NCBI GenBank assembly: GCA_030754805.1 | Contig: JASLZO010000099.1 | Coordinates: forward strand, 1 to 5,032 | Length of the DNA stretch: 5,032 nucleotides | Reading direction: 5' to 3' | Origin: Dehalococcoidia bacterium | GTDB lineage: Bacteria; Chloroflexota; Dehalococcoidia; UBA6926 | In this document: piece by piece, positions 1 to 5,032 of the stretch | How positions within the stretch are numbered: position 1 is the stretch's first letter | Layout: each line of letters opens with the position of its first letter | Made by a program: the position numbers and the translations under genes | The notes under the pieces: generated by a model | Told to the model about the DNA's origin: nothing | What the model saw: only the letters and a program-made list of their open reading frames with translations | The model's database searches: none

Positions 1-536
1 CTATGCGTGGGAACTTCCTCGCTGCCAAGAAGGTCGCCCTCGCGCTGGACAACCTCATCCGAACCCAGTTCCAGAGGGACCGCCTGTATATCGTCGGATT
101 CTCGACCTACGCCCGTGAGATGAAGGCGGAGAAACTTGCCTATCTGAGTTGGGACGAGTTCGACCCGTACACGAACATCCAACACGGCTTGGCCCTTGCA
201 CAAAAACTGTTGATGCGCCACAAGGGCGGCACGAAACAGATCATCATGATCTCCGATGGGGAGCCGACGGCGCACATGGAGAACGGGCAACTATTCCTTC
301 AGTACCCGCCGAGCCCACGGACGATTCGTGAAACGCTGAAAGAGGTTCGACGGGTGACCCAGGCAGGCGTCACGATCAATACGTTCATGCTTGAGCGCAA
401 CGCCTATCTGATGGAGTTCATCGACGACATGACACGTATCAACAAGGGGCGGGTTTTTTACACGACCTCGGACCAACTTGGGGAATACATCCTCGTCGAC
501 TACCTCTCGACAAGGAAACGAAAGGTCGTTGCCTGA
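1..536 (+). CDS. VWA-domain protein, Mg-chelatase ChlD-like (5' partial)
   Basis: This is the C-terminal 177 residues of a von Willebrand factor A domain protein; the reading frame is open at the left edge and the first full codon is at position 3. VWA domains bind a divalent cation through a MIDAS site and mediate protein-protein contacts. Two MIDAS elements are visible: Thr57 of YTNIQHGL and Asp85 of ISDGEPTAH (residues counted from the first full codon). The opening MRGNFLAAKKVALAL matches the segment just after the DxSxS element in this family, so that element should lie immediately upstream and the ATG at position 3 is very probably internal. The domain continues through VTINTFML and GRVFYTTSDQLGEYIL, and the protein ends with a basic tail, RKRKVVA. 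Relatives usually sit beside a MoxR/BchI-type AAA+ ATPase and are thought to act with it as chelatase-like or chaperone pairs. A partner gene upstream is inferred, not seen. The exact role is unknown. Confidence 0.88.
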   Translation, partial: MRGNFLAAKKVALALDNLIRTQFQRDRLYIVGFSTYAREMKAEKLAYLSWDEFDPYTNIQHGLALAQKLLMRHKGGTKQIIMISDGEPTAHMENGQLFLQYPPSPRTIRETLKEVRRVTQAGVTINTFMLERNAYLMEFIDDMTRINKGRVFYTTSDQLGEYILVDYLSTRKRKVVA

Positions 537-557
537 CGGCGATCCTTGGCCGTTGAG

Positions 558-872
558 TTAATGCAGTGGTGAGAAGCCCAGAGGATTCAGTATCGAGCTT
601 GTGATCCGATCAACCGTCGGCCCGTACTCGTCCAGCGATTTTGCCCACTCTGGGTCGGCATAGAACGATGCCCAGGCGCGCTCTCGATCCTCCCAGGAGC
701 TCCAGGCCAACAGGTAGATGAGGCGGTGAGGCGCTCCGACCTCTTCCGTCCAATACGCGATGGGGCTGAATCCGTGACGTTCAAATAAGCGAACGTTTAC
801 CTCGGCGAACCGCTGCACCAACGTCGGCAGTCTGGCTGGTTGGGCTTCGTAGATCCGGTGCTCGTGGAACAT
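558..872 (-). CDS. NIPSNAP family protein
   Basis: A 104-residue protein consisting of a single NIPSNAP domain, a dimeric ferredoxin-like alpha/beta fold of about 100 residues. Family features in order: HEHRIYEAQPARLPTLVQRF (residues 3-22; usual form ELRTYxLxPGKxxxLLxxF), the RHG-like ERHGFSPIAYW in the middle, then the LIYLLAWSSWEDRERAW block and the closing ADPEW motif near residues 72-76. No signal peptide or membrane segment is seen, so it is probably cytosolic. The biochemical role of bacterial NIPSNAP proteins is not established. It starts 10 bases after the ruvB stop codon on the same strand, so it is probably co-transcribed with ruvB. Its Shine-Dalgarno site is weak (TAGG overlapping the ruvB stop codon, 9 bases before ATG), which suggests translational coupling. 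It converges with the VWA gene. Family assignment is fairly secure; function is not. Confidence 0.85.
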   Translation of the reverse strand: MFHEHRIYEAQPARLPTLVQRFAEVNVRLFERHGFSPIAYWTEEVGAPHRLIYLLAWSSWEDRERAWASFYADPEWAKSLDEYGPTVDRITSSILNPLGFSPLH

Positions 873-882
873 GCGACGTGGC

Positions 883-1932
883 CTAGAGCAGCTTCACCTG
901 TGAGGCATCAGGGTCGCTGGTGCCGTCAGATCCATCCGGGTAAGGGAGTCCGAGATGCCCGAACGCTCGGCGGGTTGCCCGCCTGCCTCTGGGGGTTCGC
1001 TCGAGGAACCCCAACTGCAGAAGGTAGGGTTCGTAGACATCCATAACGGTGTCCGGTTCCTCGGATATCGACGACGCGAGTGTCTCCAGGCCGACGGGAC
1101 GTCCCTCGAAGGTATCGGTGAGGCTGGTCAAGACTTTGTGGTCGACCTCGTCGAGACCCAGTTCGTCTACACCGATACGTTCGAGTGCTTCCAGAGCGAC
1201 CTCTTCGGATATTAGTCCGTCAGCCTTCACCTGTGCGTAGTCACGGACTCGACGAAGGAGCCGGTTCGCGACTCGCGGGGTCCCACGTGACCTCTTCGCG
1301 AGTTCGTGGATCCCTTCCTCGGTCGCCTTGATCTCGAGGACTTCTGAGGACCGGTGGAGAATCGTTGCAATCTCCTCGGTTTGGTAAAAATCGAGTCGGT
1401 AACTTGCCCCGAACCGGTCCCTCAGTGGAGCACTCAGCAAGGCGTATCTGGTCGTGGCGCCGATCAACGTGAACGGAGGGAGGTTGAGGCGAACGCTGTG
1501 CGCTCCCGGACCCTTGCCGATCACGATGTCCAGAGCGCGATCCTCCATCACCGGATAGAGAACCTCTTCCACGATCCGGGGGAGCCGGTGAAATTCGTCC
1601 ACGAAGAGCAGATCGTTCGGCTCGAGATTCGTCAGCATCGCCGCCAGATCGCCGGCTCGGGCGATCGAAGGGCCGGCAGTTACCTTGACGCTGACGCCGG
1701 TCTCGGCCGCGATGATGAACGCAAGTGTCGTTTTGCCGAGGCCTGGCGGACCGTGAAACAGCACATGGTCCAGCGGCTCTCCGCGTCGAGAAGCCGCGGT
1801 GATCGCAATGCGGAGGTTGTCCACGATCCGTTGCTGGCCGACATAATGGTCGAAATTGCGCGGCCGGAGGCCAGGCTCGATCGGAGCATCAGTGGTCTGC
1901 GCGCCGCCCGCGACCACCCGCTGTTCGGTCAT
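883..1932 (-). CDS. ruvB: Holliday junction branch migration ATPase RuvB
   Basis: A 349-residue AAA+ motor that, as a hexamer loaded by RuvA, drives branch migration of Holliday junctions in recombinational repair; RuvC then resolves the junction. Visible landmarks: the N-terminal RPRNFDHYVGQ start of the ATPase core (residues 23-33), Walker A GPPGLGKT (61-68), Walker B LLFVDEFHRL (108-117), sensor 1 GATTR (158-162), PLRDRFG with the arginine-finger region (169-175), sensor 2 RGTPRVANRLLRRVRDYAQ (216-234), and the C-terminal winged-helix domain with EEPDTVMDVYEPYLLQLGFL and RTPRGR (291-317). Length is normal for the family. The last ~17 residues form a polar, acidic tail that is probably disordered. 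The start is set by GAGGG six bases before the ATG. Small departures from the common pattern are DEFHRL for DEIHRL and TRYALLS for TRAGLLS; all catalytic residues are present. ruvA is not the upstream neighbour. A candidate SOS box lies about 57 bases upstream. Confidence 0.98.
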   Translation of the reverse strand: MTEQRVVAGGAQTTDAPIEPGLRPRNFDHYVGQQRIVDNLRIAITAASRRGEPLDHVLFHGPPGLGKTTLAFIIAAETGVSVKVTAGPSIARAGDLAAMLTNLEPNDLLFVDEFHRLPRIVEEVLYPVMEDRALDIVIGKGPGAHSVRLNLPPFTLIGATTRYALLSAPLRDRFGASYRLDFYQTEEIATILHRSSEVLEIKATEEGIHELAKRSRGTPRVANRLLRRVRDYAQVKADGLISEEVALEALERIGVDELGLDEVDHKVLTSLTDTFEGRPVGLETLASSISEEPDTVMDVYEPYLLQLGFLERTPRGRRATRRAFGHLGLPYPDGSDGTSDPDASQVKLL

Positions 1933-1938
1933 GGTCCA

Positions 1939-1943
1939 CCCTC
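1939..1943 (-). promoter_or_regulatory. Ribosome binding site of ruvB
   Basis: GAGGG on the minus strand, six bases before the ATG at 1932. Good anti-16S complementarity and spacing support this start for RuvB. Confidence 0.7.
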
Positions 1944-1983
1944 GCGGGCACTTTCACCTCGAAATAGGTTCTGAACGGAAGCC

Positions 1984-2010
1984 ATTGTCGCACATCTGTT
2001 CACATTCCAA
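1984..2010 (-). promoter_or_regulatory. Tentative ruvB promoter
   Basis: TTGGAA (2005-2010, minus strand) resembles a -35 element. GACAAT (1984-1989), preceded by TGC in extended -10 style, resembles a -10 element. The 15-base spacer is shorter than ideal. Predicted transcription would start near 1977, giving a leader of about 45 bases. The candidate SOS box fills the spacer. Support is only from pattern matching. Confidence 0.3.
1989..2002 (-). promoter_or_regulatory. Candidate LexA/SOS box upstream of ruvB
   Basis: The minus strand reads TGAACAGATGTGCG. It fits 12 of 14 positions of the Gram-positive SOS-box pattern CGAACRNRYGTTYG; the mismatches are the first C and one T of GTT. Against the actinobacterial TCGAAC-N4-GTTCGA form, read on the plus strand, 9 of 12 fixed positions agree. 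It lies about 57 bases before the ruvB start, between a plausible -35 and -10, where a repressor would block transcription. ruv genes are classic LexA targets, which raises the prior. The match is imperfect and no lexA is present in the window, so this stays a candidate. Confidence 0.45.
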
Positions 2011-2016
2011 TCCGAT

Positions 2017-2034
2017 GCACTGAGCCGAAAGTGC
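2017..2034 (-). other. Small hairpin after the hydroxylase stop codon
   Basis: GCACT/AGTGC arms (2017-2021 and 2030-2034) surround an 8-base loop, 12-29 bases past the stop codon of the molybdenum hydroxylase gene. The stem is only five pairs and no T-run follows on the minus strand, so a working intrinsic terminator is doubtful. It may only weaken read-through into ruvB. Confidence 0.2.
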
Positions 2035-2045
2035 CTCCACTCGCT

Positions 2046-4274
2046 CTACTTCTTTGAGGCGCCCCAAAGCTTCTCGGAGGTTAAGGGAAGGCTGTATAGC
2101 CTCACTCCGGTCGCCGCTGCGATGGCATTGGCGATTGCCGGCGCGGTTGTCAGGTTCGAGTGCTCGCCGATCCCTTTGACCTTGTACTCGCCGCGGCCGC
2201 CTGTAGTTACTACCAGCGAAGTCGTCAAAGGAGGCACGTCTGGTTCGGTCGGGATCTTGAAGTCGGCGAAGGATGCGTTCATGACCCGGCCACCTTCATC
2301 TACGGCGAGTTCCTCCATGAGCGCGAACCCGAGCGAGTTCATGATTCCACCCTCGATCTGACCTTGAAATCCGATCGGATTGAGGACCTGGGACGTGTCG
2401 TGAACCGAAGTGAACCGTGTGATGATCAGTTCTGATGTCTCAGGGTCGACCTCTACCTCGGCGACCTGTGCGACGAACGAGGTATGGGGGTTCGGGCTCA
2501 TATCCATGATGCTGCCCCGCCCTTCGACAGGCTCGCCGGCCCGCTCCGCGATCGCTTCCATCGGAGTCCGGTCCCCACTCCTGATGTTCACCAGATAGCC
2601 GGAATCGTATTCGACCAGGTCTTCGTCCCAACCTTCGAATTCGGACGCCAGCTTTCGCAACTTCGCCTTGAGATCCCCGGCGGCAGCGTTGGCGGCCTGT
2701 GGAGCCACATAGCTCCCACGGCTACCGCCCACCCCCGTATCGTTCTCCACCTCATCGGTGTTGAATGCGACCACTCGGACGCGGTTCACGTCCAAGCCGA
2801 GCTCTTCCGCGACCACCTGTTGGACGATGGTGTGGGTCCCGGTTCCGGGATCGAAAATCGAATTCTTTGCTGTGACGGTCCCGTCATCGTGGATGGTGAT
2901 GCCGACGTGCGTTTGCCCACCGATCTGAGAACGATGACCGATCGCGATTCCGCGGCCCACATTCGGTTTCGCGGGCGAAGAGAACCCGGATGCGCGGGCA
3001 GCCTCCCTCAAGACCTCTTCCACCTTGATCTCTTCGAAGTGGTGCCCTACCGGAGTGTCGTCTCCGTCATGGATCACGTTCTTCACCCGGATCTCGATCG
3101 GGTCGAGACCCAGCTCCTTTGCCAGTTCGTCCATATGGGACTCACCGGCGAAGATCCCCTGAACTTCTCCGGGGGATCGATGGAACCCGCATGGAACAGT
3201 GTTCGTGTACACCTGGTATGCGTCGATCAGGACGTGCGGGATCACGTATGGCCCGGCGATCTCGGCGATCCCGCCGAGGTTCGATCCCGGCACCGGCTTG
3301 TAGGCGCCATATGCGCCCGAGTTGAAGTAGACCTCGGACTCCCATGCGGTCAGTGTTCCGTCCCGTTTCACTCCGGCTTTCACCCGCATCGCCGATTCGT
3401 GCCGCGGGTTCATGGCGGAGAGTTCTTCGGAGTAGTCGAGTGTCAACTTGACCGGCCGGCCGGCCTTCTTCGCGAGGAAATAGCAGATGGGCGCTCCCGT
3501 GATGTCGCCTTTCCCGCCGAAGTCTCCGCCAACGTATGCGGCGTTCACTGTTATCTGGGTCGGCGGAAGACCGATCAATGCGGAAAGGCTTTCTCGGTTC
3601 GCGAAGGGCGATTTGGTGCCGAGCCAGACCTGTACCTGGCCTTCTGGATCGATCCAGACGACCGTATTGTGCGGCTCTAGGTAGGCCTGATGCGTGCGAG
3701 GCGTGGTGTATGTCCTTTCGAGGATCACATCCGCTTCGGCGAAGCCCTGAGCGATATCGCCCTTCTCCCATCGGGTCTGTGCGAAGAGATTCGAGGGGAT
3801 CTCCTGAGGCGCAGGGATGTTCGTGTACGTGTTGAAATCCGGGTGCAAGATCGGAGCACCCGATGCTCGGGCTTCGTCCGAAGTCAGGACGGCTGGAAGT
3901 TCTTCGTACTCGACATCGATCAGAGCAAGTGCCTGTTCGGCGGTGTCTTCGTCCTCTGCCGCCACGGCGGCGACTTTGTCACCAATAAACAGGACCTTGT
4001 CCCATGCCAGAACTGGTTCGTCCAGAAGGCGCTTGCCCGTTCGTAGCCCGGCCACTTCATCTGGGGTGAGAACGGCCTGGACCCCGGGAAGTTCCAACGC
4101 GCGACTGGCGTCGACCTTCACGACACGGGCATGAGGGTAAGGGCTTCTAAGCACCTTCGCCCAGAGCGTCCCGGGGGTCGTGACGTCCAGGCTGTACTTA
4201 CCAAGCCCGGTGACCTTGTCCGATCCGTCCGAGCGGGCCACGCCTGTTCCGATCACGCGGTGAGTCGTCGTCAT
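2046..4274 (-). CDS. Molybdopterin-binding catalytic subunit, xanthine dehydrogenase/aldehyde oxidase family
   Basis: A 742-residue large subunit of a molybdenum hydroxylase (COG1529, CoxL/XdhA type), which hydroxylates a carbon next to N or O using water at a Mo-cytosine-dinucleotide centre. The N-terminal hammerhead domain begins at DKVTGLGKYSLDV (about residues 20-32), with IGDKVAAVAAE near 97-107. Cofactor-binding motifs follow: VGGDFGGK (248-255), GFHRSPGEVQGIFAGE (363-378), GTGTHTIVQQ (477-486), GGSRGSY (516-522) and the C-terminal KGIGE (700-704), whose Glu704 aligns with the catalytic base. The length is typical. I chose the ATG at 4274 because AAGGA lies six bases upstream and the family homology starts there; an in-frame ATG at 4388 would add 38 unrelated residues, overlap the opposite gene and begin upstream of the likely promoter. 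The residue after FGGK is Gly, where classical xanthine dehydrogenases have Glu, which argues against xanthine as substrate. The CoxL signature AYRCSFR is absent, so it is not form I CO dehydrogenase. No FeS or FAD subunit gene is adjacent. Substrate unknown. Confidence 0.93.
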   Translation of the reverse strand: MTTTHRVIGTGVARSDGSDKVTGLGKYSLDVTTPGTLWAKVLRSPYPHARVVKVDASRALELPGVQAVLTPDEVAGLRTGKRLLDEPVLAWDKVLFIGDKVAAVAAEDEDTAEQALALIDVEYEELPAVLTSDEARASGAPILHPDFNTYTNIPAPQEIPSNLFAQTRWEKGDIAQGFAEADVILERTYTTPRTHQAYLEPHNTVVWIDPEGQVQVWLGTKSPFANRESLSALIGLPPTQITVNAAYVGGDFGGKGDITGAPICYFLAKKAGRPVKLTLDYSEELSAMNPRHESAMRVKAGVKRDGTLTAWESEVYFNSGAYGAYKPVPGSNLGGIAEIAGPYVIPHVLIDAYQVYTNTVPCGFHRSPGEVQGIFAGESHMDELAKELGLDPIEIRVKNVIHDGDDTPVGHHFEEIKVEEVLREAARASGFSSPAKPNVGRGIAIGHRSQIGGQTHVGITIHDDGTVTAKNSIFDPGTGTHTIVQQVVAEELGLDVNRVRVVAFNTDEVENDTGVGGSRGSYVAPQAANAAAGDLKAKLRKLASEFEGWDEDLVEYDSGYLVNIRSGDRTPMEAIAERAGEPVEGRGSIMDMSPNPHTSFVAQVAEVEVDPETSELIITRFTSVHDTSQVLNPIGFQGQIEGGIMNSLGFALMEELAVDEGGRVMNASFADFKIPTEPDVPPLTTSLVVTTGGRGEYKVKGIGEHSNLTTAPAIANAIAAATGVRLYSLPLTSEKLWGASKK

Positions 4275-4280
4275 AGTGTG

Positions 4281-4285
4281 TCCTT
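4281..4285 (-). promoter_or_regulatory. Ribosome binding site deciding the hydroxylase start
   Basis: AAGGA on the minus strand, six bases before the ATG at 4274. It supports the 742-residue form over the 780-residue form that would start at 4388. Confidence 0.75.
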
Positions 4286-4299
4286 GAGTCCAGATTGGT

Positions 4300-4352
4300 G
4301 CGGTTGGAGTCGCCGATATCCGTCCGTGAAGTTGTGGCGTAAGACCAACCGC
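4300..4352. repeat. Inverted repeat in the divergent control region
   Basis: GCGGTTGG at 4300-4307 is the exact reverse complement of CCAACCGC at 4345-4352; the arms are 37 bases apart. One arm begins at the predicted +1 of the hydroxylase transcript, and the other ends about 25 bases before its ATG. It could be two half-sites for a regulator (centres 45 bases apart, roughly four helical turns) or a stem in the leader RNA. Confidence 0.4.
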
Positions 4353-4358
4353 GAAACG

Positions 4359-4388
4359 ATTATAGGAACCAAATGCAGGTAGACCCAA
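4359..4388 (-). promoter_or_regulatory. Likely sigma70-type promoter of the hydroxylase gene
   Basis: A perfect TATAAT (4359-4364, minus strand) lies 18 bases after TTGGGT (4383-4388), a partial -35 element. Transcription would begin near 4352, giving a leader of about 77 bases. The promoter overlaps the ribosome binding site and first codons of the divergent transporter gene, so the two transcription units share DNA. Confidence 0.5.
4364..4367 (+). promoter_or_regulatory. Ribosome binding site of the MFS transporter gene
   Basis: AGGA lies five bases before the ATG at 4373. It overlaps one base of the opposing TATAAT. No convincing plus-strand promoter was found between 4275 and 4372. Confidence 0.6.
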
Positions 4389-5032
4389 ACGGGCCGCCAG
4401 TGGGCCGATCTCCCATAGAGCGCGTCCGATTGACCCCGTACCACCGGTGGTTGGTGCTGGGTGCAGTCGGGTTCGGAATCGTGACGGGGGGTATCGATAA
4501 CAGCCTCCTGAATGTGGCGATGCCCCGCCTTGCGGATGCGTTCGGTGTCGAAGCCGACGTGATCCTTTGGCTCACCGCGTCGTTCATGCTGGTGGCCGTT
4601 GGGCTCGCGCTGACATGGGGAAGCCTCGGTGACTCGATCGGCCGACGACGCGTCTACCTAGTAGGATTCGTTCTCTTCACCGTGGGAATGGGCGCCATGG
4701 CGTTGAGCCAAAACATGCCCCAGGCGATCGGTGCCCGCGTCATCCAGGCGGTCGGCCAGTCCATGGTCGTCTCGAACGGGTTCGCTATTGCCATGGCTGC
4801 GTTTCCTGCCCACGACCGCGGCAAGATCATCGGCCTAACCGGGGCGTTCGTGGGTATTGGGCTGACGACCGGACCGCTGTTCGCGGGCTTCATGCTTGAT
4901 CGGTTCGAATGGCGGGCGCTGTTCTACACGCGCCTCCCGCTTGGCCTGATTGCCCTGGCGCTCGCGGCCGTCGTGATTCCCGGCGAAAGGCCCTCGGGCG
5001 AACGGAAGCCCTTCGATTACGGCGGGGCCGTG
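4373..5032 (+). CDS. MFS transporter, DHA2 (EmrB/QacA, 14-TM) type, 3' partial
   Basis: The first 220 residues of a major facilitator superfamily membrane transporter, open at the right edge. A hydrophilic N-terminus of about 25 residues precedes TM1 (about 26-48). TM1 ends in IDNSLLNVAMP (41-51), the counterpart of the DHA2 motif LDxTIVNVALP. TM2 (about 64-83) leads to motif A GSLGDSIGRRRV (83-94). TM3 spans about 95-111; TM4 carries the motif B arginine in ARVIQAVGQS (121-130). TM5 carries the antiporter motif C GIGLTTGPLFAG (161-172). EWRALFYTRLPLGL (179-192) opens TM6. Motif C suggests a proton-coupled exporter, usually of drugs or other organic compounds, but the substrate cannot be read from sequence. 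In place of the usual INVP before TM6 it has TRLP, with an arginine. The start is set by AGGA five bases upstream. It is divergent from the hydroxylase gene, with a 98-base gap. Confidence 0.9.
   Translation, partial: MQVDPNGPPVGRSPIERVRLTPYHRWLVLGAVGFGIVTGGIDNSLLNVAMPRLADAFGVEADVILWLTASFMLVAVGLALTWGSLGDSIGRRRVYLVGFVLFTVGMGAMALSQNMPQAIGARVIQAVGQSMVVSNGFAIAMAAFPAHDRGKIIGLTGAFVGIGLTTGPLFAGFMLDRFEWRALFYTRLPLGLIALALAAVVIPGERPSGERKPFDYGGAV

Larger units (their letters stand above)
1947..2035. repeat. Long-range inverted repeat around the ruvB promoter
   Basis: GGCACTTTC at 1947-1955 is the exact reverse complement of GAAAGTGCC at 2027-2035. Extending inward to 1960 and 2022 gives 14-base arms with two mismatches, separated by about 61 bases. 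The pair brackets the tentative promoter and SOS box almost symmetrically. It could be paired binding sites, a structure, or coincidence. Confidence 0.35.

Noticed and set aside
534..555. Bidirectional terminator between the VWA and NIPSNAP genes
   Set aside because: ACGGC/GCCGT arms (536-540, 549-553) give only about five pairs plus wobbles, and neither strand has a T-run after the stem.
1354..1974. 206-codon open frame on the plus strand opposite ruvB
   Set aside because: It lies antisense to conserved RuvB motifs, and its translation is rich in Arg/His with no family resemblance.
2484..3680. Long open frame of 398 codons on the plus strand opposite the hydroxylase gene
   Set aside because: It is a shadow of the GC-rich minus-strand gene; its product shows no recognisable domain and the opposite strand has a complete, conserved protein.
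2046..4274. CO dehydrogenase large subunit (coxL)
   Set aside because: The form I signature AYRCSFR is missing; the loop reads GFHRSPGEV, typical of other family members.
4275..4388. Hydroxylase gene start at the ATG at 4388, adding 38 residues
   Set aside because: The added residues do not resemble the family, have no good ribosome site, begin upstream of the TATAAT promoter and overlap the divergent gene; AAGGA before the ATG at 4274 is much better.
4360..4893. Minus-strand open frames (75 and 79 codons) opposite the transporter gene
   Set aside because: The plus strand here encodes a clear MFS protein with motifs A, B and C in one uninterrupted frame to the window edge; the minus frames are antisense by-products.
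1..5032. CRISPR arrays, tRNA/rRNA genes, insertion sequences or phage attachment sites
   Set aside because: No tandem spaced repeats, transposase or integrase fragments, or RNA-gene-like segments were seen; nearly all bases are in well-supported protein genes.

Overview
The window comes from a fairly GC-rich bacterium. Coding is dense, with short gaps, Shine-Dalgarno sites of the AGGA/GAGGG type and no introns. The RuvB sequence (GATTRYALLSAPLRDRFG) and an imperfect SOS-type box resembling CGAAC-N4-GTTCG point loosely to Chloroflexota or Actinomycetota. A Dehalococcoidia/SAR202-like genome is one plausible source, because those lineages often carry molybdenum hydroxylase paralogues. This is inference from sequence flavour, not a placement.

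Layout, left to right. (1) 1-536, plus strand: the 3' part of a von Willebrand factor A (VWA) protein of the Mg-chelatase ChlD-like type; the window opens inside its metal-binding site. (2) 558-1932, minus strand: ruvB followed 10 bases later by a small NIPSNAP-family gene. These probably share a transcript, and the VWA and NIPSNAP genes converge on a 21-base gap. (3) 1933-2045: a 113-base gap holding the ruvB ribosome binding site, a tentative promoter, a candidate LexA/SOS box and a long-range inverted repeat. (4) 2046-4274, minus strand: a 742-residue molybdopterin-binding catalytic subunit of the xanthine dehydrogenase/aldehyde oxidase family, without FeS or FAD subunit genes beside it. 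(5) 4275-4372: a 98-base divergent control region. It has a TATAAT-containing promoter for the hydroxylase gene that overlaps the start of the opposite gene, and an 8-base inverted repeat. (6) 4373-5032, plus strand: the first 220 codons of a 14-TM-type (DHA2) major facilitator transporter, which runs off the window.

Functional links are modest. ruvB is the Holliday-junction branch-migration motor and appears to have its own, possibly DNA-damage-inducible, promoter, away from ruvA/ruvC as far as the window shows. The hydroxylase and the transporter are divergent and may be co-controlled, for instance oxidation and export/import of one small molecule, but no regulator gene is visible. I see no mobile element, CRISPR array, RNA gene or clearly new system. 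The most interesting points are the regulatory sites in the two gaps and the isolated state of ruvB and of the hydroxylase subunit.
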